A stretch of 30,689 bases of DNA from 20CM-4-69-16 sp035637455 (GTDB taxonomy: Bacteria; Gemmatimonadota; Gemmatimonadetes; Gemmatimonadales; GWC2-71-9), in the NCBI GenBank assembly GCA_035637455.1, contig DASPXE010000052.1, positions 1-30,689 of the forward strand, written 5' to 3'. Positions 6,971-14,800 of the stretch are shown here, piece by piece. The notes beneath the pieces are model-generated. The model was not told where the DNA came from. It did no database searches and was given only the letters and a program-made list of their open reading frames with translations. Made by a program: the position numbers and the translations under genes. Each line of letters begins with the position of its first letter. The stretch's first letter is position 1.

Positions 6971-8259
6971 CGGCGTCCGATGCCCACCGCGCGATCGATG
7001 CTGTCTGGCGAATCGAGTCGGCCAAACTCATCGCCGGGCTCACGCGCATCACGGGCGACGTCGGCACCGCGGAGGATCTCGCGCAGGACGCGCTCGTCGC
7101 CGCACTCGAGCGCTGGCCGGAGTCAGGCGTCCCGGACAATCCCGGCGCCTGGCTGATGGCCACCGCGAAGCATCGGGCCATCGACCTGTTTCGCCGCGGC
7201 AAGCTGCTCGAGCGCAGGCACGTAGAGGTCGGTCACGAGCTGCGCGCCCGGGAACAGAGCCCCGAGCGCGATCTCGACGCGGCGCTCGACGATCACGTCG
7301 GCGACGACCTGTTGGGCCTGATCTTCACGACCTGTCACCCGGTGCTCTCGACGGAGGCGCGCGTGGCGCTCACGCTGCGGCTACTCGGGGGGCTCACGAC
7401 CGACGAGATTGCGCGGGCGTTTCTCGTACCGGAGTCGACGGTCGCACAGCGCATCGTCCGGGCCAAGCGGACCTTGCGCGAGGCACGCGTCCCGTTTGAA
7501 GTCCCCCGCGGGGCCGAGCTCACGGCGCGCCTGTCGTCGGTCCTCGAGGTCATCTATCTCGTCTTCAACGAGGGCTACTCGGCGACCGCCGGCGACGAGT
7601 GGGTGCGGCCGGCGCTGTGCGAAGACGCGCTCCGGCTCGGCCGGATTCTGGCCGAGCTGGTTCCCGAGGAGCCCGAGGTTCACGGCCTCGTGGCGCTGCT
7701 GGAAATCCAGGCGTCGCGCCTGCACGCGCGCGTCGGCCCACGGGGTGAGCCAATTCTGTTGGCCGATCAGGACCGCGCGCGCTGGGACCAGCTGCTCGTC
7801 CGTCGCGGGCTCGCAGCGCTCGAGCGAGCCGAGCAGCTCGCCGGCGCCCTCGGTCCCTACGCGCTCCAGGCCGCGATTGCCGCCTGTCACGCGCGAGCGC
7901 GCACCCCGGAGGAAACGGACTGGACCCGCATCACAGCGCTGTACGATGCGCTCGCCCAACTCACGCAATCGCCTGTCGTGGAGGTGAATCGGGCGGTGGC
8001 GTACACCATGGCATTCGGTCCGGCGGCGGGCCTCGAAATCGTCGATGCGCTGACCGCAGAGCCCGCGCTCGCGAGCTACCACCTTCTGCCGAGCGTGCGG
8101 GGCGACTTCCTCTTCAAGCTGGGCCGCTTCGACGAGGCGCGGGCGGAGTTCGAGCGCGCGGCCTCGCTCACGCGCAACGGCCGCGAGCGCCACCTGCTCC
8201 TCGCGCGTGCCGCCGCGTGCGCGCGCGGAGCGGCGCCCGACGGTCCAAAGGAGCTTTGA
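6967..8259 (+). CDS. ECF sigma factor, ECF42 type with long C-terminal helical-repeat domain
   Basis: A 430-aa RNA polymerase sigma factor. Sigma region 2 is at about 10-80 (AEDLAQDALVAALERWP, NPGAWLMATAKHRAIDLFRR), and region 4 at about 130-175 (GGLTTDEIARAFLVPESTVAQRIVRAKR). The C-terminal part of about 245 residues starts with the DUF6596 hallmark LEVIYLVFNEGYSAT and ends in TPR-like helices (LLPSVRGDFLFKLGRFDEARAEFERA). This architecture, twice the size of ordinary ECFs and without an anti-sigma gene nearby, is that of ECF42, where the C-terminal domain is needed for activity. It is embedded in an operon with a DGPF gene. The start overlaps the DUF1801 stop, and the stop overlaps the VOC start by one base. 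Confidence 0.93.
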   Translation: MTASDAHRAIDAVWRIESAKLIAGLTRITGDVGTAEDLAQDALVAALERWPESGVPDNPGAWLMATAKHRAIDLFRRGKLLERRHVEVGHELRAREQSPERDLDAALDDHVGDDLLGLIFTTCHPVLSTEARVALTLRLLGGLTTDEIARAFLVPESTVAQRIVRAKRTLREARVPFEVPRGAELTARLSSVLEVIYLVFNEGYSATAGDEWVRPALCEDALRLGRILAELVPEEPEVHGLVALLEIQASRLHARVGPRGEPILLADQDRARWDQLLVRRGLAALERAEQLAGALGPYALQAAIAACHARARTPEETDWTRITALYDALAQLTQSPVVEVNRAVAYTMAFGPAAGLEIVDALTAEPALASYHLLPSVRGDFLFKLGRFDEARAEFERAASLTRNGRERHLLLARAAACARGAAPDGPKEL

Positions 8260-8627
8260 TGGCCCCGGCCCCGACGAACGGCAAGATCTGCTACATCGAG
8301 ATTCCCGCGGTCGACATCCGGCGCTCGGCCGAGTTCTACGCCAAGGTGTTCGGCTGGAAGATCCGGAAGCGCGGAGACGGTTCCACCGCGTTCGACGACG
8401 CGACCGGCCAGGTGAGCGGCACGTGGGTGCTGGGGCGACCGGCGTTGTCGCAACCGGGCCTGCTCGTCTACATCATGGTGGACAGCGTGGCCGCGACCAT
8501 CGACGCCGTCGTTGCCCACGGCGGCGCGCTCGTGCAACCGATCGGCGCGGATGCGCCCGAGATAACCGCGAGGTTCCGGGATCCCGCGGGGAACGTGATC
8601 GGCCTGTACCAGGAACCCGCCCGTTAG
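8259..8627 (+). CDS. VOC (glyoxalase/bleomycin-resistance fold) protein
   Basis: A 122-aa single VOC domain beginning after a good AAAGGAG site. The first module is KICYIEIPAVDIRRSAEFYAKVFGW (about 9-33). The second is VDSVAATIDAVVAHGGALVQP, followed by ITARFRDPAGNVIGLYQE, the usual ending in which the final Glu often binds metal. It overlaps the sigma factor stop by one base (TGATG) and so belongs to the ECF42 operon. It belongs to a different VOC branch from the PhnB-like protein at 2752. The substrate is unknown. Confidence 0.9.
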   Translation: MAPAPTNGKICYIEIPAVDIRRSAEFYAKVFGWKIRKRGDGSTAFDDATGQVSGTWVLGRPALSQPGLLVYIMVDSVAATIDAVVAHGGALVQPIGADAPEITARFRDPAGNVIGLYQEPAR

Positions 8628-8642
8628 ACCTACGGCAGCACG

Positions 8643-9479
8643 ATGATCGTTCATCTCGTGGACGGCACGTACGAGCTGTTCCGCCAGTTCTACGGCCGGC
8701 GTCGCTTCACCAAGGGCGAAGACGAGCCCTTCGGCGCCGTCGGTGGCGTGCTGCATTCGGTATTGGAGCTGATCGAGCAGGGGGCCACCCACATCGGGGT
8801 CGCGACCGACCACGTCATCGAGTCCTTCCGCAACGCGCTCTGGTCCGAGTACAAGACGGGGGCTGGCATCGAGCCGGGACTGCTCGCGCAGTTCCACCCG
8901 CTCGAAGCCGCCCTCGCCGCCATGGGCGTGGCCGTATGGCCCATGATCGAGCTCGAGGCCGACGACGCGCTCGCCTCCGCGGCCCACATCGCCTCGGCTG
9001 ATGCGAGCGTGGAGAAAGTCTGCATCTGGACTCCCGACAAGGATCTGGCGCAGTGCGTCCGCGGGGACCGCGTCGTACAGGTGGATCGCAAAGGGCAGCA
9101 GGTCCGCAATGCGGCGGGCGTGCGGGAGAAGTTCGGGGTGGATCCCGCCCTTATCCCGGACTTCCTCGCCCTCGTCGGCGACGCGGCAGACGGATATCCA
9201 GGCATTCCGGGGATCGGTGCGGTCACCGCGGCCCGGCTCCTGAACCAGCACGGCGTCATCGAGGACTTCCCGCCCACCGTCCTCGGGGAGCAGCGCGATC
9301 TGGCGCTGCTGTTCAAGCGTCTGGCGACACTCCGGACCGATGCGCCGCTGTTCCGCGATATGGACGAGCTCAAGTGGCGCGGCCCTACCAGTGAATTCGC
9401 CGCGTGCGCCGAGCACTTGGGAGACGCTCGTCTGCTGCGGCGGTGCCGAGCGCTCCTGGACACGGCCATCGAAACGTAA
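8643..9479 (+). CDS. Stand-alone 5'-3' exonuclease-like protein (Pol I N-domain/FEN type)
   Basis: A 278-aa protein matching the 5'-nuclease domain of DNA polymerase I without the polymerase. Metal-site motifs are intact: Asp7 in LVDGTYELF, Phe62-Arg63 in SFRNALWSEYKTG, Glu105/Asp107/Asp108 in ELEADDALA, Asp132/Asp134 in TPDKDLAQ, and Asp180/Asp183 in VGDAADGYPGIPGIG. The last of these leads into the helix-3-turn-helix (TAARLL). It should cut 5' flaps or degrade DNA from 5' ends. It starts 15 bases after the VOC stop, so it may be the last gene of the sigma-factor operon. The 3' end almost touches the third ECF42-type promoter. Confidence 0.87.
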   Translation: MIVHLVDGTYELFRQFYGRRRFTKGEDEPFGAVGGVLHSVLELIEQGATHIGVATDHVIESFRNALWSEYKTGAGIEPGLLAQFHPLEAALAAMGVAVWPMIELEADDALASAAHIASADASVEKVCIWTPDKDLAQCVRGDRVVQVDRKGQQVRNAAGVREKFGVDPALIPDFLALVGDAADGYPGIPGIGAVTAARLLNQHGVIEDFPPTVLGEQRDLALLFKRLATLRTDAPLFRDMDELKWRGPTSEFAACAEHLGDARLLRRCRALLDTAIET

Positions 9480-9507
9480 GGTCGATTTCCTAGAGCCTCG
9501 TTCGACG
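9480..9507 (+). promoter_or_regulatory. ECF42-type promoter 3 (before DoxX)
   Basis: GGTCGA (9480-9485), a 17-base spacer ending CCTCGTT, and CGACG (9503-9507). It differs from the other two copies at the first -35 base only. The -35 element begins on the last base of the exonuclease stop codon. The DoxX ATG is 62 bases downstream. Confidence 0.6.
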
Positions 9508-9568
9508 TAGGAGGAGAGGCCAGATTCAAGAGGAGAGGCCGCCACGGCTCACTGAGGAGGTGCACATC

Positions 9569-9982
9569 ATGACCGCCCCGAACGTCGTCGCGAAGTGGTC
9601 GAGCTGGGCCCCGCGGCTGCTCAGCGTGCTCCGCATCTTCACCGCGTTCATCTTCATTCAGGCCGGCACGATGAAGCTCGTCGCCTTCCCGATCGGGATG
9701 CCTCCAAACGGAGCCACCGCCACGCCGCTGTCCGAGTTTTGGATCGCCGGCGTCCTCGAGGTCGTCGGCGGGGCCTTCCTGCTCCTCGGCCTGTTCACAC
9801 GTCCGATCGCCTTTGTGCTGGCCGGCGAGATGGCGGTGGCCTACTTCCAGTTCTCGGCTCCTCTGGGGTTCTGGCCCATCGCCAACAACGGCGTCCTCCC
9901 GGCGCTGTGCTGCTTCGTCTGGCTCTACATCTCGGCCGCGGGCGCGGGGCCGTGGAGCCTGGATGCCAAGCGGGGCAGGTAA
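9569..9982 (+). CDS. DoxX-family membrane protein
   Basis: A 137-aa integral membrane protein of the DoxX family with four predicted helices (about 14-35, 55-77, 81-98 and 105-125). The family motif region LRIFTAFIFIQAGTMKLVAFP is at the front and GVLEVVGGAFLLLGLFTRPIAF in the middle. DoxX proteins are linked to oxidative-stress and respiratory functions, but the activity here is not known. GAGGAGG lies eight bases before the ATG at 9569; an in-frame GTG at 9560 falls inside that ribosome site and is less likely. Its ECF42-type promoter makes it a candidate member of the local regulon. The MATE gene start overlaps its 3' end. Confidence 0.88.
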   Translation: MTAPNVVAKWSSWAPRLLSVLRIFTAFIFIQAGTMKLVAFPIGMPPNGATATPLSEFWIAGVLEVVGGAFLLLGLFTRPIAFVLAGEMAVAYFQFSAPLGFWPIANNGVLPALCCFVWLYISAAGAGPWSLDAKRGR

Positions 9983-11372
9983 GCCGCTCGATCGCTCCAT
10001 CGTCGAGGGCCCGCTCGCTCGAGCCGTCTGGATGCTCGCCTGGCCCACGATGCTGCAGAATCTCATCGGCGGACTCCAGGGCATGGTCGATCACGCCCTG
10101 GTGGGTCATTTCGTGGGGTACGCCGGCAACGCCGCCATCGGCGTAGCCATCCAGATCTTCATCGTCGTAATCGTGTTCGTCATGTCGGTGTTCAGCGGGA
10201 TGGGGGTCCTCGTGGCTCGCTTCGCCGGAGCCAACGAGCCAGAGAAGGTCAATCGTACCGTCTACCAGGCCTTCCTCGCGGCGCTGGCGCTCTGGGGATT
10301 GCTGCTGGCGCCGCTGGGCTGGTTCCTCGCGCCCTCGCTCCTTGGCGTGGTGAACGCTGCACCCGCGGTCCGCACCGAGGCGTTGCCGTTCCTCCGGATC
10401 ATGTTCGTCGGCAGCATCGGGATGCTGCTCTTCTTCATGGTCGGGGGAGCCCTGCGGGCGGCAGGCGACGCGCGCACGCCGCTGCGGTTGGGCGTGCTGC
10501 TCACCGTGCTGAACATCGCATGCAACGTGGCATTCATCACGGGGATGGGACCGTTCCCCCGTTTGGGCACTGCCGGCGCCGCGGTCGGCACCACGGTGGC
10601 GGGCCTCGCGATCAGTGGCGTCGCCGTGTACTTGTTGCTCTCGGGAAGGCTGCCGGTCGTGTGGCACCGCCGTATGGACTGGCGGCCCGACTGGGGCATC
10701 ATCCGGGCGCTGTTCCGCTTCGGCCTCCCGACCGGGTTCCAGGGGATCGCGATGAACGTCGCGGGTGTGTTGCTGCTGCGGTTCATCGGCTCGCTGGCGC
10801 AGAGCGCCGAGGCCCAGGCCGCCTATGCGGTCGGCTATACCGAGCTGTTCTCGTTCATCACGTGGACGTCGGTGGGGTTGATGGGCGCAGCGGCCGCAGT
10901 CGCGGGTCAGAACCTGGGAGCGGGCCGCCCCGACCGCTCGGTGCACGGCGTGCACGTCGCCGCGGGACTCGGGCTCGGCGTCGCAGGGGCGATCGGCCTG
11001 CTGTTCATCACGACCCCGCGCGCCCTGCTGGGGCTGTTCGGTATGACCGACCCGGTCGTCGTCGGCCTCGGAGTGCAGCTGCTCGGCTTCCTTAGTATGT
11101 CGGGGCTCTTCGTCACCGTCGCGCTCACCTACACCGGAGGCCTCCAGGGCACGGGCGACACTCGCTCACCCCTGTTCATCTCGATCGTCTCCCAGGTCGT
11201 CGTGCCGCTCGGCCTGTGCGCGCTCTTCCAAGCGACGCGCGGCTTGCGCCCCGCCGATATCTGGACGGCCATCTTACTGGGCCACATGACGCGCTGCGCG
11301 CTGAGCGTCCTGCGGTTCCGCCAGGGGAAGTGGCGCAGCATCCAGGTGGAGGTGGCGTCCGCACACTCCTAA
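9963..11372 (+). CDS. MATE-family multidrug exporter
   Basis: A 469-aa, twelve-helix transporter of the MATE family (NorM/DinF-like), which exports organic cations or drugs in exchange for Na+ or H+. The N-half contains ARAVWMLAWPTMLQNLIGGLQGMVDHALVGHF, and GDARTPLRLGVLLTVLNIACNV is the typical MATE segment at the end of the N-lobe. The C-half repeats it with LQGTGDTRSPLFISIVSQV. I chose the ATG at 9963, preceded by GTGGAG; it overlaps the DoxX gene by 20 bases. Open frame extends further upstream inside DoxX. It is probably co-transcribed with DoxX. The length is normal for the family. Confidence 0.92.
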   Translation: MPSGAGKPLDRSIVEGPLARAVWMLAWPTMLQNLIGGLQGMVDHALVGHFVGYAGNAAIGVAIQIFIVVIVFVMSVFSGMGVLVARFAGANEPEKVNRTVYQAFLAALALWGLLLAPLGWFLAPSLLGVVNAAPAVRTEALPFLRIMFVGSIGMLLFFMVGGALRAAGDARTPLRLGVLLTVLNIACNVAFITGMGPFPRLGTAGAAVGTTVAGLAISGVAVYLLLSGRLPVVWHRRMDWRPDWGIIRALFRFGLPTGFQGIAMNVAGVLLLRFIGSLAQSAEAQAAYAVGYTELFSFITWTSVGLMGAAAAVAGQNLGAGRPDRSVHGVHVAAGLGLGVAGAIGLLFITTPRALLGLFGMTDPVVVGLGVQLLGFLSMSGLFVTVALTYTGGLQGTGDTRSPLFISIVSQVVVPLGLCALFQATRGLRPADIWTAILLGHMTRCALSVLRFRQGKWRSIQVEVASAHS

Positions 11373-11429
11373 CCCCAACCCCGGGACGCGGGGCCTCCAG
11401 GCACCGCCGGGCCGCGGCGCACGAAGCAG

Positions 11430-12113
11430 TCAACCTCTGACGAATCGCCTGTATATGGCGTCGCCTTCCGCCAGGAACGCTTCCAGCCGCGCCCCAACAG
11501 GTAGCGAGCCGTGACGCCACCAAATGAGTTCCCTCTGGGCACCCGCCAGCGAGTGTCCGAGGTGGGCCACGAAGTAGGCACGAATCTCAGGTGTGAAGAG
11601 CGCCCCGACTGCTGCGGCATCGTCGCCGGCAAGTACGTATACTCGAGCGAACTCAGAGGTGGTGCCGGCCCAGAGGGCACGCTCGTCGGGTCGAGCGAGC
11701 CAGCTCAAGAGCCAATCCGCGCCTCGTGTCCACAGGTCCTTGGGCGTGAGGGAGAACTTCGGGAAGACCGCATCCGGGGTCTCCCACAGGACGGCACGGA
11801 TTCGAGACGGCCACTCTCTGTGGGTGCTGGGGTACCACTCATATTCGAAGGCCGTGAACGTACGACCGCCGTACATGCCGGTGATCGTGAATCCCCAGCG
11901 ACGGCGATCCCCTTCCAAGAAGAGGTCGAGGGTGGAGGTGGAGGCATGGCGCGTCCATTCCTCTCGGCGCTCCGGCTCAAACTGCAAGCCACGGTCCGTG
12001 GCGTAGCGTTGGTGCCTCTTACCCCGCCACGTCCGTCTCGCCCATTGACCGCCGTGGAGCAGCGGGTATAGAGCGACGACGACCAGGGCGGCCAAGCCGT
12101 GATCGACGGACAT
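11430..12113 (-). CDS. Membrane-anchored conserved protein of unknown function
   Basis: A 227-aa protein I cannot assign to a named family. Residues about 5-20 (GLAALVVVALYPLL) form one membrane helix, followed by a basic linker and a soluble domain. That domain contains FTITGMYGGRTFTAFEYEWYP, a WETPDAVFPKFSLTPKDLW block, and a helical C-terminus with RELIWWRHGSLPVGARLEAFLAEGDAIYRRF. The layout resembles a recurrent family of bacterial membrane-anchored proteins that read as 'hypothetical'. The start at 12113 has GGAGGAG directly upstream; an ATG at 12128 would fall on the 3' end of the tRNA-Leu gene and is rejected. It converges on the MATE gene, with 57 bases between them. Confidence 0.75.
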   Translation of the reverse strand: MSVDHGLAALVVVALYPLLHGGQWARRTWRGKRHQRYATDRGLQFEPERREEWTRHASTSTLDLFLEGDRRRWGFTITGMYGGRTFTAFEYEWYPSTHREWPSRIRAVLWETPDAVFPKFSLTPKDLWTRGADWLLSWLARPDERALWAGTTSEFARVYVLAGDDAAAVGALFTPEIRAYFVAHLGHSLAGAQRELIWWRHGSLPVGARLEAFLAEGDAIYRRFVRG

Positions 12114-12127
12114 CTCGCTCCTCCGCA

Positions 12128-12209
12128 TGCCCTGGCCCGGATTCGAACCGGGACGCCTTACGGCACTGCCCCCTCAAGACAGCGTGTCTACCAGTTCCAC
12201 CACCAGGGC
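12128..12209 (-). tRNA. tRNA-Leu (GAG)
   Basis: On the minus strand the 5' end GCCCTGG pairs with CCAGGGC at the 3' end. The anticodon stem CTGTC/GGCAG encloses TTGAGGG (anticodon GAG). A class II variable arm follows, and the T arm CCCGG-TTCGAAT-CCGGG is perfect. The discriminator is A and CCA is not encoded. Confidence 0.95.
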
Positions 12210-12218
12210 GGGTCGCGA

Positions 12219-12247
12219 AAGCTAGAACTCCGCCGGGTGGTAATCAA
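12219..12247 (-). promoter_or_regulatory. Sigma70-type promoter of tRNA-Leu
   Basis: On the minus strand TTGATT (12242-12247) and TAGCTT (12219-12224) are 17 bases apart, with the -10 element nine bases before the mature tRNA 5' end. It lies between tRNA-Leu and the divergent kinase-receiver gene. Confidence 0.55.
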
Positions 12248-12292
12248 GCCGAGCATTTGGCCTCGGGCCCTTCGGGGGATACCTTACACGCC

Positions 12293-13507
12293 ATGGAATT
12301 GTGGGTGGCGTTCGCGTTCGGCGCAGCGGTCGGAGCGTTCATCGGTGTCCTGATGGGGCGCTACCGCGCCACCGTCGCCGCTGGTCGTCTCGCCGCCGCC
12401 CGGGCGCCCACCCCGCCGCCGGTGCAGCACGTGGTGCTCGACGAAGGCTCCGCCAACGTGTTGAACGCGCTCAACAACCGGCTCGCCGCGATCGGCGCGC
12501 TCGCCGACCTGCTGCACGGCAGCCCCCTCGACCCCGAGCGCGCCCGCGCGCTCATGATGCTGCACGGCGAGGTGCGGCGGGCAGCGGAGATCACCCAGCA
12601 CTTCCTCGAACTGGCGCAGCACCCGATCGGCGCGGCCGAGCCGTCGGACGCGTCGATCGTGCTGAACGGCGTGCTGGCCGAGCGCGAGGGCACGCTCAAA
12701 GAGCTGGGCGTCAAGCTGGTGCGGAGCATCCCGCACGACCTGCCGATGGTGGGGTGTCCGATGGCGCAGCTCACCGAGATGCTGATGAAGCTGCTCGACT
12801 TCTCACTGCGGCGGCTGCGCGACAGCCAGCCGCCGCGGGAGCTCCGGATCGGCGTGACCGAGGGCGGGCCGGCGCTCGTCATCTCCTTGTGGGACTCGGG
12901 CGCCCCGCTGTCGGTCGAGGCGGAGCAGCGTCTCGTGACGCCGTTCCGATTCACGCAAAGCGCCGGAGGCGGGGAAATCGAGTTCGCGCTGGCGCGCGCT
13001 CTGGCACAGTCGTCGGGCGGGACGCTGCGTCTGCGGCCCCGCGGCGGGGGGGGCGCCGAAGTCGTCGTCACACTTCCCAAGAGCGTGCTCGCACCGCTGG
13101 CGCGCGCCACTCCGTCCACCCCTCCCCTCCCCAAGCTCCGCATCCTCGTCGTGGACGACGACGCCGTGAACCGCCAGGCGATGCGCCTGTTGCTCGAGCG
13201 CGAAGGGCACGAGGTGGTCGCGGTGGAGAACGGGCTGGAAGCGATCGAGCGGCTCGGGCCGGCGAGCGACCGGTTCGACGCCGTCGTCACCGACCTCCAG
13301 ATGCCGCGGCTCGGCGGGCGCGCGCTGTACGAGCAGCTCCAAGAGCAGCGGCCGCAGCTCGCCGAGCGCTTTGTGTTCGTCACGGGCGATCGCGCCCGCG
13401 ACGAAACCCGCCGCTTCCTCGACGAGTGCGGCCAGCCCTCCGTCATGAAGCCCTACGACTTCACCGACCTGATCGCGGCCATCGGCAAGGTTGCGAGCAA
13501 GGCCTGA
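12293..13507 (+). CDS. Degenerate histidine-kinase/receiver hybrid protein
   Basis: A 404-aa protein with an N-terminal membrane helix (about 3-21), a kinase-like core and a C-terminal receiver. The dimerisation helix reads NALNNRLAAIGALADLL, where NN-type histidine kinases have HDxNNxL; the phospho-accepting His is replaced by Asn58. The ATP-binding part is also weak: the N-box has LLDFSL and the G1 box is DSGAP rather than DxGxG. The receiver (about 282-404) is complete, with Asp289/Asp290, acceptor Asp334 in VVTDLQMPRLGG, Thr364 and Lys386. It therefore probably accepts phosphate from another kinase rather than from itself. It is followed at 90 bases by the RND operon, but no shared function is shown. 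The ATG at 12293 has no strong ribosome site. Confidence 0.82.
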   Translation: MELWVAFAFGAAVGAFIGVLMGRYRATVAAGRLAAARAPTPPPVQHVVLDEGSANVLNALNNRLAAIGALADLLHGSPLDPERARALMMLHGEVRRAAEITQHFLELAQHPIGAAEPSDASIVLNGVLAEREGTLKELGVKLVRSIPHDLPMVGCPMAQLTEMLMKLLDFSLRRLRDSQPPRELRIGVTEGGPALVISLWDSGAPLSVEAEQRLVTPFRFTQSAGGGEIEFALARALAQSSGGTLRLRPRGGGGAEVVVTLPKSVLAPLARATPSTPPLPKLRILVVDDDAVNRQAMRLLLEREGHEVVAVENGLEAIERLGPASDRFDAVVTDLQMPRLGGRALYEQLQEQRPQLAERFVFVTGDRARDETRRFLDECGQPSVMKPYDFTDLIAAIGKVASKA

Positions 13508-13531
13508 TCAGGGCGGGGCGCAGCGCGCGCG

Positions 13532-13547
13532 TGTCATCTTCCTGACA
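13532..13547. promoter_or_regulatory. Possible operator before the RND operon
   Basis: TGTCA and TGACA face each other across six bases in the 90-base gap before the outer-membrane factor gene. Its position suits a regulator site, but only five bases per arm are symmetrical. Confidence 0.25.
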
Positions 13548-13597
13548 GGTTCGCCGAGTAGCTTCCCGGGACGGCGAAACATCCTCTCCCGGGAGCA

Positions 13598-14800
13598 GTG
13601 GTGCGCGTTTTCTTCTTAGTGGGGCTCGTGGCGGTGACGAGCGCGCCGCTCGTCGCTGGCCAACAACCGGTGACACGGGCCGAGGCGGTAGCGGCGGCGT
13701 TGGCCCGCGGGGCGCGGGCGGCATTCGGCCGCGCCGACACGGCCCGCGCCGCAGGCGTGCTGCGGGCGGCCCGCGCGTTTCCCAATCCGTCGCTCGCCGC
13801 AACCTACACGAAAGACGTTCCCCATTATCACTACATCGCTGACCTGGCACTCGACCTGCCGTGGTTGCGCTCGGCACGGATCGGTGCCGCTGCATCCGCG
13901 CGCGATGCGGCGCGCTACGGCTTCGCCTTCGAGCGCGCCGCGCTCCGGTTCGATGTCGACACCGCCTACACGCGGGCGCTCGCCGCCGCGGCGCACGCCC
14001 GGCTGTCGCGCCGCAACGCCAGCGACGCCGACAGCCTGCTCCGCATGGCGCGGCTGCGCCGCGAGGTCGGCGACGTGAGCGAGCTGGATGTGCGGCTCGC
14101 CGAGGTGAACGCGGGTCAGCTCGAGAACGTCGCGGCGGACGACTCGCTCGCCGCGCTCGACGCGCTGCTCGACGTCCAGCTCGCCATGGGGCTGCCGGGC
14201 GACACGCCGGGCATCACGCTCGCCGACTCGCTCGTCCCGCCGCCCGACAGCGCGCCTGGCGACCCCGGCGAGCCGCTGCGGGTCGCGGCCGCGGCGGCGA
14301 GCCTGAGCTCGGAACAGCGCGGGCTCACGCTCGCCCATCGGAGCCTCATGCCGGCGCCGAGCCTCCAGGTGGGGATCGAGCGCAGCGATCCCGCCGAACC
14401 TTCGGGGACACTGCTGCCCACGGTCGGGCTGTCGCTCGCCCTGCCGTTCTTCAACTGGAACGGTGGCGAGATCGCGCAGGCGCGCGCCGCGCGTGACCGC
14501 GCGCAGGCCGACCTCGACCTCACCCGCCGGGAAGCCGCGGCGGACCTGAGCCGGGCACGTCGCGGTCTCGTCGCCGCGCTGGCGCGCCTCGCGCGCGACC
14601 GGCGGCTGCTGGCGAGTGCGGACCGCGTCGCGGGGATGTCGCTCCGCGCCTATGCCGAGGGCGCCATCCCGCTCGCCAACGTGCTCGAGGCACAGCGCAA
14701 CGCGCGTGAAGCGTTGGGCCGCTACATCGACGACGTCGCGCTCGCGAACGACGCCGCGGGCGCGGTGCGGCTCCTCACCGCTACCGCGGCCGAGCCGTGA
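13598..14800 (+). CDS. RND-pump outer-membrane factor (TolC/CzcC-like)
   Basis: A 400-aa outer-membrane duct protein with a signal peptide (VRVFFLVGLVAVTSAPLVAG-QQ) and two OEP repeats. The first repeat has AARAFPNPSLAATYT and ALDLPWLRSARIGAA; the second has LSLALPFFNWNGGEIAQARAARDRAQADL, a typical family segment, and then YAEGAIPLANVLEAQRNA. Start codons are GTG at 13598 or 13601; GGGAG at 13591 favours the second. The stop overlaps the adaptor GTG start. It is the first gene of a complete three-gene pump operon and is distinct in sequence from the outer-membrane factor at 743. Confidence 0.9.
   Translation: MVRVFFLVGLVAVTSAPLVAGQQPVTRAEAVAAALARGARAAFGRADTARAAGVLRAARAFPNPSLAATYTKDVPHYHYIADLALDLPWLRSARIGAAASARDAARYGFAFERAALRFDVDTAYTRALAAAAHARLSRRNASDADSLLRMARLRREVGDVSELDVRLAEVNAGQLENVAADDSLAALDALLDVQLAMGLPGDTPGITLADSLVPPPDSAPGDPGEPLRVAAAAASLSSEQRGLTLAHRSLMPAPSLQVGIERSDPAEPSGTLLPTVGLSLALPFFNWNGGEIAQARAARDRAQADLDLTRREAAADLSRARRGLVAALARLARDRRLLASADRVAGMSLRAYAEGAIPLANVLEAQRNAREALGRYIDDVALANDAAGAVRLLTATAAEP

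Noticed and set aside
8076..9545. 489-codon minus-strand frame over the VOC and exonuclease genes
   Set aside because: Shadow of well-supported plus-strand genes; composition is Arg/Gly/Val-rich with no motif.
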